A stretch of DNA of 64,000 bases from Plastoroseomonas arctica (GTDB taxonomy: Bacteria > Pseudomonadota > Alphaproteobacteria > Acetobacterales > Acetobacteraceae), in the NCBI RefSeq assembly GCF_018128965.1, contig NZ_JAAEDH010000006.1, forward strand, positions 108,024 to 172,023, in the 5' to 3' direction. A program made the position numbers and the translations under genes. The notes beneath the pieces were generated by a model, which worked only from the letters and a program-made list of their open reading frames with translations, made no database searches and was not told where the DNA came from. Within the stretch, counting starts at the first letter, position 1; every line of letters begins with the position of its first letter. Positions 18,314-26,366 of the stretch are shown here, one piece after another.

Positions 18314-19591
18314 TCAATCTTGGAGCATCGCCGCCGCCGCGCTGAACGCGGTGATGCTGTTCTGGATGTCGCGCGCGTCATGCGCGTGCGAGATGTAGAA
18401 CTTGCTTTCACTCTTGAAGACGCCGTGCTGCCGGAGCCCGGCATTGAATGCCTGGCTTCGCGCCTTGTCGACATCGAGCGATCCGCGATAATCCGTCACG
18501 CGGTCGCGCGTGGTGAACAGCGCGTCGAACATCACTGGCTCGCCCAGGATCAGCGCCGGCAGGCCGGCATTGACAAGCGCTTTCTCGAGCTCTGCCATCA
18601 GCGAACGTCCGGTCGCGAAGATCCGCTGATACGCGCCGGGGCGCTTCAGGATCGCGAGGGTCGCCAGGCCCGCGGCCGCGGCGATCGGGTTGCCGCTCAG
18701 GGTCCCGATCTGCGGCATGAATCCCGCCGCCCCCACTTTCGCCCGGTCGAAATGCGCCATGATGTCTTCGCGCCCGGCAATCGCCGATAGCGGGTAGCCG
18801 CCGCCGATTACCTTGCCCAGCGTGCAGATGTCCGGCGTCACGCCGTAATATGCCTGCCCACCGCCATAACTCAGCCGGAACCCGGTGACGACCTCGTCGA
18901 AAATGAGCGGAATGCCGTACTCCGCCGTGATGGCGCGCAATCCCTGCAGGAAGCCCGGCAGCGGCGGAATCAACCGCTGCATCGGCTCCACGATCACCCC
19001 GCCGAGCTCGTCGCGATGGGCATGGATGATCTGCTCGGCGGCGGGGAGGTCGTTGAACGGCGCGACCAGCATCTCCGCCTGCACGCTCTCCGGGATGCCG
19101 GCGGAGTCGGGCATCGCCTGCTCGGCATTGCCGGGGCGCGCGGGCCACAGGCTCATCAGCCCGTAGTCGCTCATGCCGTGGTAGCCGCCCTCGAACTTCA
19201 AGATCCTGGGCTTGCCGCTGAACGCGCGCGCGAGGCGCATGGCATAGGCATCGGCCTCGGTGCCGGTGCTCGCGAAACGTACCTGCTCGGCGCAGGGCAC
19301 CGCGTCCACGATCTCGGCGGCGAGGCGAATGCCGGGCTCGTTGTTGGCGAAGAAGGTGGACCCGCGCGCGACCTGCGCGATGACGGCGGCATTTACCTCG
19401 GGATGGGCATGGCCCACCAGCATCGGGCCGGAGCCGAGCAGGAAATCCACATACTCGCGCCGGTCGGTGTCCCAGACGCGGCCGGCGCGCCCCTCGCGGA
19501 TGATGGTGCGGTCGGCCATGTTGCCGAAGCTGCCGGCGGGCAGCACGCGGTTGGCGATCTCGGCCAGGGTCGGCGCGATGGTGTCGGGCAT
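18314..19591 (-). CDS. Class-III PLP aminotransferase (glutamate-1-semialdehyde aminomutase-like)
   Basis: 425 residues. The PLP lysine is Lys260 in TLGKVIGGGYP; the cofactor Asp232 is in LIFDEVVTGFR. ASTGTEADAYAMRLAR (107-122) and FEGGYHGM (133-140) are typical of the HemL/class-III group. True HemL usually has slightly different flanks, and the FLLGSGPMLVGHAHPEV block suggests one of the many HemL-like transaminases acting on beta-amino or related acids. Substrate unassigned. The neighbours (a lipoprotein and der) give no pathway clue. Confidence 0.85.
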   Translation of the reverse strand: MPDTIAPTLAEIANRVLPAGSFGNMADRTIIREGRAGRVWDTDRREYVDFLLGSGPMLVGHAHPEVNAAVIAQVARGSTFFANNEPGIRLAAEIVDAVPCAEQVRFASTGTEADAYAMRLARAFSGKPRILKFEGGYHGMSDYGLMSLWPARPGNAEQAMPDSAGIPESVQAEMLVAPFNDLPAAEQIIHAHRDELGGVIVEPMQRLIPPLPGFLQGLRAITAEYGIPLIFDEVVTGFRLSYGGGQAYYGVTPDICTLGKVIGGGYPLSAIAGREDIMAHFDRAKVGAAGFMPQIGTLSGNPIAAAAGLATLAILKRPGAYQRIFATGRSLMAELEKALVNAGLPALILGEPVMFDALFTTRDRVTDYRGSLDVDKARSQAFNAGLRQHGVFKSESKFYISHAHDARDIQNSITAFSAAAAMLQD

Positions 19592-19657
19592 GGCGGGCGC
19601 TCCGCAGTGAGCGGTCAGGCTATGGGTGGCGCCTCAGCGTGACAAGCGCACGCGGAG

Positions 19658-20989
19658 TCAGTCCTCCTCCGCGTAGGGGTTCACCGTGCCGCGCGTCTGC
19701 AGGCGGATCGGCACCCCGGGCATGTGAAACACCTCGCGAAAACTGTTCACCAGGTAGCGGCGATAATCCTCGGGCAGCATCTCCGCGCGGCTGCCGAACA
19801 CCAGCACCGTGGGCGGCCGCGCCTTGGTCTGTGTCGCGTAGCGCAGCTTGATCCGCTTGCCCTCGACCAGCGGCGTCGGATGACGCGACAGCGCCGTCTC
19901 GAACCAGCGGTTCAGCGCCCCGGTCGGCACCCGCTTGTTCCACAGCTCATGCGTCGTGCGCACCACCGGCATCAGCTTCTCGACACCCTTGCCGTTCGCC
20001 GCCGAGAGCGGCACGACCGAGACGCCGCGCGACTGGGTCAGCGAGGTCATCAGCACGTCGTCGATGGCCTTGCGCGAGGCCACCCGATCCTCGACCACAT
20101 CCCACTTGTTGAAGGCGATCACCACCGCCCGTCCCTCGCGCTCGGCAAGCCGCGCGATGCGGAGGTCCTGCTCATCCATCCCCAGCAGCGCATCGACGAC
20201 GAGGATCGCAACCTCGCAGTCCCGCAGCGCCTCGATCGACGCGCCGGTGCTCATCTTCTCGAGCTTCTCCTCCACCCGCGCCTTCTTGCGCAGGCCGGCC
20301 GTGTCCACCACGCGGACGCGCCCCTCGGCGTCGGAGAACTCCACCGAGACGGAATCCCGCGTCAGGCCCGGCTCCGGCCCGGTGATCATGCGCTCCTCGC
20401 CGATCAGCGTGTTCAGCAGCGTGGACTTCCCGGCATTCGGGCGGCCGACGATGGCGATGCGCAGCGGCTTGTCGCGCGACTCATCCTCCGCCTCGCCCTC
20501 GGGCAGCGTGTCGAGGATGACGCCGATCAGGTGCGTTACCCCCTCGCCATGCTCGGCGGAGACCGGGATGGGCTCGCCCAGGCCCAGCTCATAGGCCTCC
20601 AGCGCCGCGGTCGCACCGCCCTTGCCCTCTGCCTTGTTGGCCACCAGCAGCACCGGAATGGAGGCGCGCCGCAGCCATTCGGCGAAGCCGCGATCGGTGG
20701 GCGTCAGCCCGGCGCGCGCATCGACGACGAAGATCGCGATGTCCGCCTCGCGGATCGCGGCCTCGCTGCTCGCGGTCATGCGGCCCGCCAGCGTCGTCGG
20801 CGCCGCCTCCTCCAGCCCGGCGGTGTCGATGAACCGCAGGCGGCGGCCGCCATAATGCTGAAACCCCTCCTTGCGATCCCGCGTCACGCCGGGGGTGTCG
20901 TCCACCAACGCCAGCTTCTTGCCGACGAGACGGTTGAACAGGGTCGATTTGCCGACGTTCGGTCGGCCGAGGATGGCGATGGTGCGCAT
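19658..20989 (-). CDS. der: Ribosome biogenesis GTPase Der (EngA)
   Basis: 443 residues with two tandem GTPase domains: first P-loop GRPNVGKST at about 8-16, second GRPNAGKST about 190 residues on, each with DTAG and NKxD motifs (NKAE and NKWD). A C-terminal KH-like domain follows. It is needed for 50S subunit assembly. The ATG at 20987-20989 (MRTIAILGRPNVGKST) is firm. It sits downstream of the TPR and bamB genes on the same strand, but a 280-bp hairpin element separates it from bamB, so it may need its own promoter. Confidence 0.97.
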   Translation of the reverse strand: MRTIAILGRPNVGKSTLFNRLVGKKLALVDDTPGVTRDRKEGFQHYGGRRLRFIDTAGLEEAAPTTLAGRMTASSEAAIREADIAIFVVDARAGLTPTDRGFAEWLRRASIPVLLVANKAEGKGGATAALEAYELGLGEPIPVSAEHGEGVTHLIGVILDTLPEGEAEDESRDKPLRIAIVGRPNAGKSTLLNTLIGEERMITGPEPGLTRDSVSVEFSDAEGRVRVVDTAGLRKKARVEEKLEKMSTGASIEALRDCEVAILVVDALLGMDEQDLRIARLAEREGRAVVIAFNKWDVVEDRVASRKAIDDVLMTSLTQSRGVSVVPLSAANGKGVEKLMPVVRTTHELWNKRVPTGALNRWFETALSRHPTPLVEGKRIKLRYATQTKARPPTVLVFGSRAEMLPEDYRRYLVNSFREVFHMPGVPIRLQTRGTVNPYAEED

Positions 20990-21002
20990 GGGAAAAAGCC
21001 TA

Positions 21003-21269
21003 AAGAAAGCATGGGGGCTCTGCCCCCAAACCCCCACCGGGGATCGTGTCGATCCCCGGACCCCTCCATTTGTGGTTCTGAATAGGGAGGGTCTGACATT
21101 CACGGAAAAGCGCCAGGTTTGGGAGGGGGCGCGTCAGGCCCCCTCCCAAACCCGGCTCGCCTCCGGCGAACCTCAACACCCTCCGCCATCCAGGAACCAA
21201 CAGATGGTGGGGTCCGGGGTATGCCTCCATACCCCGGTGGGGGGTCTGGGGGGCAAAGCCCCCCGGTCT
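21003..21269. repeat. Full-length dispersed hairpin element (MITE/REP-like), copy 1
   Basis: This fills the der-bamB gap. Left end AAGAAAGCATGGGGGC, then stems: TGGGGGC/GCCCCCA (from 21012), CCGGGGATCG/CGATCCCCGG (21037-21059), a 13-bp perfect stem TTTGGGAGGGGGC/GCCCCCTCCCAAA (21118-21150), CCGGGGTATG/CATACCCCGG (21214-21237), and GGGGGGC/GCCCCCC (21248-21264). It shares the blocks GGCTCGCCTCCGGCGA and AACCAACAGATGG with the copy at 30068. Its right end touches the bamB stop codon. No protein-coding content. Confidence 0.8.
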
Positions 21270-22604
21270 TTACGCGCTCGCCCGCAAAGCGACCAGTGTC
21301 GCGTCGTCCGTGGCCACGAACATCGTATCCCCCGCGATCGCCGGCTGGATGGTGACACCTCCCGGCATCCGCCGCCGCCCGATGATCACGCCGTCGATCG
21401 GGTTCAGCGCGACGAGCTCGCCCGCGCCGGTTCCGACATAGAGCTGCCCGGAGGCGAGGATCGGCGGGGCGAGGAGCCCGGGCGCGCGGTTCGCCGCGGC
21501 GGCGGGCGTGATCGCGGTCACCCAGCGGACGCGTCCGTCGTCGCGGCTCACCGCCGCGGCCTCGCCGGCATCGGTCACTGCGAAGACCCATTCCCCGGCG
21601 ACGTAGGGCGAGTTCGGACCGCCGAGTTCACGCTCCCACAGCCGCCGGCCGGAGCGCAGGTCGATCGCGACCGACAGCCCGCCCATGCCGACCGCCACGA
21701 CGCGCCCGTCGGAGATGACCGGCAGCGCGCGGATACCCGACACCTCCGCGAGGCTGATGCGCCCTGCCGCGGCCAGGCTTTCCGTCCACAGAACGCGCCC
21801 GTCGGCGACGCGGATCGCGACAACCTCGCCCGAGGCGAAGCCGGCCACCGCCACATCGCCCTCGACCGCCGGGGAGGGCGTGCCGAGCGGCGCGGTGGCC
21901 GCGGCACTCGCGCGGTAGGACCAGACGCGACGGCCATCCTCGACCGAGAAGCCGAACAGCTGGTCCATGGTCGGGATCAGCACGCGGCCACCCGCGACGG
22001 TCATGCCGCCGCGCGACGGCGCGGGCAGGTTCACGCGCCATTTCACCGAGGCGTCGGCGGGGTCGAGCGCGATCAGCTCGGCCAGGCCCGTCGAGACGTA
22101 GAGCACGCCGTTGTCAAAGGCGATGCCGGCGCCGACCGCGCCGTCGCTCTCGTTCTCGCGGCTGGAATCGAACCGCCAGCGGCGCCGGCCGTTCGCAGTC
22201 GCGAATGCCGAGACGGCGCCATAGGCGTCCGAGACGAACACCGTGTCGCCGGCCACGATCGGCGCACCGGTGATGCGGCTGCGATAGCCCGAGCCCGAGC
22301 CGAAGCTGCTGCGCCAGGCCTCGGCGAGATTGGGTGCGAGTGCCACATGCCCGGGCGAATGGCCGAGCGTGCCGCCCGCCTGGGGCCAGTCGGCGCGCGC
22401 GACCGGCGGCGGCAGCGTGATGGCGGCGTTGAAGTTGCGGTCGGCCGAGACGCGCGTGCGCTCATCCTGTGCGAGCACCGCGATGCGGGTCCCGGGCAGC
22501 GGCCGGCGGCTGGTGCCGAAAAAATCCTCGATCGTCTCGCAGCCCGAAAGCAGGCCGGCGCCGCCCAGGAGGGCCACGCGGCGCGAAAATCCCTGTCGCA
22601 TCAT
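21270..22604 (-). CDS. bamB: BamB-like PQQ-repeat outer membrane assembly lipoprotein
   Basis: 444 residues. The signal starts MMRQGFSRRVALLGGAGLL with lipobox LSGC. It is followed by an eight-bladed beta-propeller of PQQ-type repeats, with recurring patterns such as GRRRWRFD, SVKWRVNL, GRRVWSYRA and GRRLWERELGG. BamB is an accessory of the BAM outer-membrane protein insertase. The upstream TPR protein and downstream der are its usual neighbours. Two ATG codons (22604 and 22601) compete; GGTGAGG lies just before the first. A PQQ enzyme is unlikely given the lipobox and lack of catalytic residues. Confidence 0.88.
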   Translation of the reverse strand: MMRQGFSRRVALLGGAGLLSGCETIEDFFGTSRRPLPGTRIAVLAQDERTRVSADRNFNAAITLPPPVARADWPQAGGTLGHSPGHVALAPNLAEAWRSSFGSGSGYRSRITGAPIVAGDTVFVSDAYGAVSAFATANGRRRWRFDSSRENESDGAVGAGIAFDNGVLYVSTGLAELIALDPADASVKWRVNLPAPSRGGMTVAGGRVLIPTMDQLFGFSVEDGRRVWSYRASAAATAPLGTPSPAVEGDVAVAGFASGEVVAIRVADGRVLWTESLAAAGRISLAEVSGIRALPVISDGRVVAVGMGGLSVAIDLRSGRRLWERELGGPNSPYVAGEWVFAVTDAGEAAAVSRDDGRVRWVTAITPAAAANRAPGLLAPPILASGQLYVGTGAGELVALNPIDGVIIGRRRMPGGVTIQPAIAGDTMFVATDDATLVALRASA

Positions 22605-22606
22605 CC

Positions 22607-23254
22607 TCACCCTTCGATGCTGCGCGAGAGGCGCAGCGCGCGTTCGCGCACGCCCTGCGGCGCCGCCGCGTCGTTGGCGAGCGCTTCGAGCGCCCGCTTG
22701 GCCTCGGCCGGATGGCCACGGCGGAGTTCCACGAGTGCCGCCAGCTCCTGCGCCGAGGCGCGCCAGGCCGAACCCGGCGCGGTCAGCGGCGTGATGCGCG
22801 CGGCGAGCACCGCCGGGTCGACGTCGTCGAGCCCGTGCAGCACCCACAGCAGGTTCGCGAGATCGCGGTAGATCGGGTCCGCGCCGGTGTCGCCGGTGAC
22901 CTGGTCGAGCGTGGCGCGGGCGAGGTTGCGCTCCCCGGCCTCGGCCTGCAGCGCCGCCGCGCGAAGGCGCGCCAGCGTGCGGTAGCCGGTCGGCGACTGC
23001 GCGGCGAGCAGGGTGAAGCGCGCGGCCTGGTCGGCGGGCGAGCTACCCTCCACGCCCTGCGCGGCGAGGAAGGCCATCGCGCTGGTCTGCGCCTGGCGGT
23101 TCTGCCACCAGGCATAGCCCTGCCAGCCGGCGACACCGCCGATGCCGAGCACCAGCACCACCGCCATCAGCGGGCCGAAGCGGCGCCAGGCGCGGCGGGC
23201 GCGTTCGGCACGAAGCTCTTCCTCGACCTCGTCGAAGATATCGACCACGGGCAT
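22607..23254 (-). CDS. Membrane-anchored TPR-like protein (YfgM-type)
   Basis: 215 residues. A short cytoplasmic N-terminus (VVDIFDEVEEELRAERARRA) leads to one transmembrane helix at about 28-45 and then helical TPR-like repeats ending in VELRRGHPAEAKRALEALAN. This is the TPR_21/YfgM pattern, an inner-membrane protein that works with periplasmic chaperones and BAM/Sec. It ends 2 bp before the bamB start, so they are clearly co-translated. Confidence 0.85.
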   Translation of the reverse strand: MPVVDIFDEVEEELRAERARRAWRRFGPLMAVVLVLGIGGVAGWQGYAWWQNRQAQTSAMAFLAAQGVEGSSPADQAARFTLLAAQSPTGYRTLARLRAAALQAEAGERNLARATLDQVTGDTGADPIYRDLANLLWVLHGLDDVDPAVLAARITPLTAPGSAWRASAQELAALVELRRGHPAEAKRALEALANDAAAPQGVRERALRLSRSIEG

Positions 23255-23357
23255 TCCTTACTTTTTGCGACGCTTATCTCAGGCTGGGCACTCGGGTGGG
23301 GGGCTACATACAGGCCCGGTGGCAAAGCGTTAAGCCCACCCGGTCCAGGATCGGCGG

Positions 23358-23837
23358 ATGCGATGGATCACCCTTTTGCCGGGGCTGCTGCTGGGCGGCT
23401 GCCAGGCGCTGGCGCCGGTCGCCGTGGCGGGCGGTGCCACGGTCGCAGCGATCGGGCGCTCGCCGGTCGATGTGCTGGCCTCCTACGCGACCGGACGCGA
23501 TTGCTCGATCGTGCGGCTGGACCGGCGGGAGAGTTATTGCGCGGAGGTGGAACCCTCGCCGGCCGCCGAGCCGTTCTGCACCATGAGCCTTGGCCGCGCG
23601 GATTGCTGGATCGTGCCGCCGCTGGCCTATCCGGCCTATGTGCCAGTGGGTGACGGCGCCCGGCCGCTGAACGCGGCGCAGGAGGCAAACCGCACCCGTT
23701 TCGGACCGGGCATTCCGCTGCCGCAGCCGCTGATTGTCGTGGAACCGGCGACCCCGCCGTTGATCATCATCCCCGCCACGCCGGCGGCGGGAATGGAACC
23801 GGTGGACAGCGCGCCTTCGGCGCGTCGGCCCGGCTGA
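23358..23837 (+). CDS. Predicted proline-rich lipoprotein
   Basis: 159 residues. Short signal MRWITLLPGLLLGGC with the lipobox Cys at 15. The mature part has several cysteines (GRDCSIV, ESYCAEVE, EPFCTMSLGRADCW) that could form disulfides, then a low-complexity tail rich in Pro, Ile and Ala (VVEPATPPLIIIPATPAAG). Family not recognised. It is divergent from the TPR/bamB unit and converges with the small gene at 23843. Confidence 0.7.
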   Translation: MRWITLLPGLLLGGCQALAPVAVAGGATVAAIGRSPVDVLASYATGRDCSIVRLDRRESYCAEVEPSPAAEPFCTMSLGRADCWIVPPLAYPAYVPVGDGARPLNAAQEANRTRFGPGIPLPQPLIVVEPATPPLIIIPATPAAGMEPVDSAPSARRPG

Positions 23838-23842
23838 AGCCC

Positions 23843-24133
23843 TCAGACCAGGGCGGCGCCGGGCATCGCCGCGTCGGTCAGGCGACGATGGTTCTCGCTC
23901 ACCTGGCGCTGCGCGGGCAGCAATGCGGCTTCGGCAACCAGGTCGGGACGGGTCCCGATCATCACCGCCTCCCAGGCCGCCATCGCCCCCTCGGAGAAGG
24001 CGCGCTGCTTTTCCAGCACCATGTCGGACAGGCGGAACCCGGCATCGGCGGGGTTCTGCGCGAGGCCCAGGCTGCGGCGTGTGAACACCTCGCTCGCCTC
24101 GAAGGCGAAGCGCGCGAAGGCGGCGACGTCCAT
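23843..24133 (-). CDS. Small helical protein downstream of peroxiredoxin
   Basis: 96 residues from an ATG overlapping the peroxiredoxin stop (ATGA). It is predicted all-helical: MDVAAFARFAFEASEVFTRR, then GFRLSDMVLEKQRAFSEGA and a C-terminal helix. The amphipathic Ala-rich character resembles phasins or small antifreeze-annotated proteins of Acetobacteraceae, but this is only resemblance. No signal peptide. Translational coupling implies a role connected to the peroxiredoxin. Confidence 0.6.
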   Translation of the reverse strand: MDVAAFARFAFEASEVFTRRSLGLAQNPADAGFRLSDMVLEKQRAFSEGAMAAWEAVMIGTRPDLVAEAALLPAQRQVSENHRRLTDAAMPGAALV

Positions 24134-24615
24134 CACAGGACGGCCAGGACCGCTTCGGCCTTCGAGACTTCGAACCCGCCTGCCGCCTCGACCGCGACAT
24201 GGGTCACCACGCCCTCCTTCGCGACGAGGACGAAGCGCTGGTTGCGCATGCCCAGGCCGCGCGCGGTCAGATCCAGCTCCAGCCCGAGCGCGGTCGCAAG
24301 CTTCGCCGAGCCGTCGGCGAGCATCACGACCTCGTCGGAGATGCCCTGGTCCTTGGCCCAGGCGCCCATCACGAAGGCGTCGTTCACGGCGACGCAGGCG
24401 ATGGTGTCCACGCCCTTGGCGTGCAGCGCGGCAGCCTGCGTCACGAAGCCCGGCAGGTGCTTGGCCGAACAGGTGGGCGTGAAGGCGCCCGGCACGCCGA
24501 ACAGCACGACCGTCTTGTCGGCAAACAGCGCGTCGGTGGTGATCTCGCGCGGCCCCTCGGCCGTCGCCTGCATCAATGTAACGGAGGGGATTTTGTCGCC
24601 TACCTTGATCGTCAT
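24133..24615 (-). CDS. Peroxiredoxin, Prx5-like
   Basis: 160 residues. The peroxidatic motif GVPGAFTPTCS places the active Cys at about 49. SVTLMQATAEGPREITTDAL at the N-terminus and WAKDQGISDEVVMLADGSA are typical of the AhpE/Prx5 hybrid group that reduces peroxides with glutaredoxin or glutathione. Full length, cytoplasmic. It is divergent from the algH gene and coupled to the helical protein downstream. Confidence 0.93.
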   Translation of the reverse strand: MTIKVGDKIPSVTLMQATAEGPREITTDALFADKTVVLFGVPGAFTPTCSAKHLPGFVTQAAALHAKGVDTIACVAVNDAFVMGAWAKDQGISDEVVMLADGSAKLATALGLELDLTARGLGMRNQRFVLVAKEGVVTHVAVEAAGGFEVSKAEAVLAVL

Positions 24616-24714
24616 GGGTCTCTCCAGATCGTCGAAACTGTTTACGCCGGGCGACCGACCCTGTCACGCAGGGGCGATCTTGCCGGCGCCGGCCGCACCC
24701 TCCATGTCCTTTGC

Positions 24715-25320
24715 ATGGCACAGCGCAAACCGCGGATGAAAGTTGCGAAGACCCTGGCCCAGGGGGTGGACTGGCTGGGCGGTGAGCTGCTGGTCGCGAT
24801 GCCGGGGATGACCGATCCGCGCTTCGCCCAGGCGGTGATCTGCCTGTGCTCGCACTCGCCCGAAGGCGCGATGGGCATCATGCTCAACCGCCCGATCGAG
24901 GGCATGAGCTTCGATGTGCTGCTGCGCCAGCTGGGCCTCGCCCCCGTCCCCCCCGCACGGCGCATTCGGGTGCTGGAAGGCGGCCCCGTCGAGGGTGGGC
25001 GCGGCTTCGTGCTGCACTCCGACGACTGGTCCACCGAGGGCAGCCTGCCGGTGCGCGGCGACCTGGCGCTGACCGCCAATGTCGAGGTGCTGAAGGCCAT
25101 CGCCGAGGGTGGAGGCCCGCGAGTGGGCGTGCTCGCGCTTGGCTACGCCGGCTGGGCGCCGGGCCAGCTCGACGACGAAATCCAGCGCAACGCCTGGCTC
25201 AGCGTGCCGGCCGACGAGGCGCTGCTGTTCGACCCCGATGCGGAGGGGCTGTGGCGGCGGGCGCTGGCGAAGCTGCGCATCGACCCGCTGATGCTGTCCG
25301 ACGTCTCCGGGCGCGCCTGA
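24715..25320 (+). CDS. YqgE/AlgH family protein
   Basis: 201 residues from ATG 24715; ATG 24736 is an alternative giving 194 residues. The family signature WLGGELLVAMPGM and ICLCSHSPEGAMGIMLNRP appear at the N-terminus, and LGYAGWAPGQLDDEI near the C-terminus. The biochemical role of YqgE/AlgH is not established, although it is widely conserved and once linked to alginate regulation. It ends 180 bp before the convergent HAD gene. Confidence 0.92.
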   Translation: MAQRKPRMKVAKTLAQGVDWLGGELLVAMPGMTDPRFAQAVICLCSHSPEGAMGIMLNRPIEGMSFDVLLRQLGLAPVPPARRIRVLEGGPVEGGRGFVLHSDDWSTEGSLPVRGDLALTANVEVLKAIAEGGGPRVGVLALGYAGWAPGQLDDEIQRNAWLSVPADEALLFDPDAEGLWRRALAKLRIDPLMLSDVSGRA

Positions 25321-25398
25321 GACAAGTAAGGCAGCAAGGCGCCCTTGCGCCGCGCAGTACCAAGCCATTGATCCGGCGCGTCTCTCGGTAAGGGTACC

Positions 25399-25474
25399 TT
25401 ACTTTCGGTGAATCTTACCGACTTGCGCAGTGACCGGCCGCGAACCTGACACCGATTGAAGGATTATAATCCTT
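25399..25474. other. Gap with AT-rich perfect palindrome
   Basis: The 179-bp convergent gap 25321-25499 is noticeably AT-richer than its surroundings. It holds the perfect 16-bp palindrome AAGGATTATAATCCTT (25459-25474), and the near-palindrome GTAAGGGTACCTTAC just upstream. The 16-bp repeat is followed by TTAG but no long T tract, so it may be a terminator or a protein-binding site. Confidence 0.45.
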
Positions 25475-25499
25475 TTAGCCCTGGGACGGTACCGCCAAA

Positions 25500-26366
25500 T
25501 TACCCGGCCCAGACCAGCGACCGCACCGCCGCGATCGGCGTTACCCCGTGATGCGCCGCCTCCCGGTCCAGCAACGCCGGATGCGGATCCGGCCCGTAGG
25601 CATCCCCGGCCAGGCCCGTCATCGCCCAGAGGCAGTCGATGCCGGCGGCCTTCGCGCCGGCAAGGTCGGTGTGCGGCGTATCCCCCACGGCCAGCACGCG
25701 GGACAGCGCCGGGTCGCCAAGAGCGGCCAGCACCGGGCCATAGACGGTGGGATCGGGCTTGCCGATCTCGAGCACGCGGCCGCCGCCCTGCCGATACACG
25801 TCGGCGAAGGCGCCGGCGCAGAGCAGGCGCTCGCCGGCCACCATCACGGCGCGGTCCGGGTTCACGCAGATCATCGGCAGCCCGGCGGCGAGGCAGGCCT
25901 CCAGCACCGGGCGATAGGGTTCGACGGATTTCGGTCCGCGATCGGGGTCGGGGCCGGTGTTGAGCAGGAAATCGGCCTCTCCAGGCGTGGCCACTAACGT
26001 GGCCACGTTCTCCTCGATCACCGAGAGGTCGCGCTCCGGCCCGATATGGAAGGCGCGGCCGCCGAGCCCGGCGAGGAAGGGATGCGTCCGGTCGCGCAGC
26101 ACCCGCCAGGTGACCTCGCCCGAGGAGAGCGTCTCGTCGTACAGGCCGCGCTCCACACCCATCTTGGCCAGCATCGCGTCGATGAACCAGGACCGGCGTG
26201 GGGCATTGGTGAGGAAGACGATGCGCTTGCCGCGGGCGCGCAGCTGCGCCAGCGCGTCGAGCACGCCGGGATAGGGCGCGCGCCCGTCATGCACCACGCC
26301 CCAGAGGTCGAGGATGAAGGCGTCGTAGTGCTCGGCGATGCCGGCGATGCCGTCGAGGATCTTCAA
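25500..26366 (-). CDS. HAD-superfamily IIA hydrolase (TIGR01459-type)
   Basis: 288 residues. No ATG lies near the expected start. A TTG at 26364-26366 overlaps the MFS stop (TTGA) and gives MKILDGIAGIAEHYDAFILD, which fits the family. Motif I DLWGVVHDG has the nucleophile Asp20. FLTNAPR is motif II, and GKPDP plus VGDTPHTDLAGAKAAG carry the Lys and acidic residues. Related to NagD and p-nitrophenyl phosphatases; the physiological phosphoester is unknown. It is the last gene after an MFS and a DUF486 gene. Confidence 0.88.
   Translation of the reverse strand: MKILDGIAGIAEHYDAFILDLWGVVHDGRAPYPGVLDALAQLRARGKRIVFLTNAPRRSWFIDAMLAKMGVERGLYDETLSSGEVTWRVLRDRTHPFLAGLGGRAFHIGPERDLSVIEENVATLVATPGEADFLLNTGPDPDRGPKSVEPYRPVLEACLAAGLPMICVNPDRAVMVAGERLLCAGAFADVYRQGGGRVLEIGKPDPTVYGPVLAALGDPALSRVLAVGDTPHTDLAGAKAAGIDCLWAMTGLAGDAYGPDPHPALLDREAAHHGVTPIAAVRSLVWAG

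Noticed and set aside
18314..19591. Calling the class-III aminotransferase hemL
   Set aside because: Catalytic lysine is present but flanking motifs and the lone context do not separate it from HemL-like transaminases.
21003..21269. CRISPR-like array suspicion from repeated palindromes
   Set aside because: Stems are different sequences, irregularly spaced, no uniform repeats or spacers, and no cas genes in the window.
25321..25499. Replication origin suspicion for the AT-rich palindromic gap
   Set aside because: No DnaA-box series and no dnaA, dnaN, gidA or hemE neighbours.
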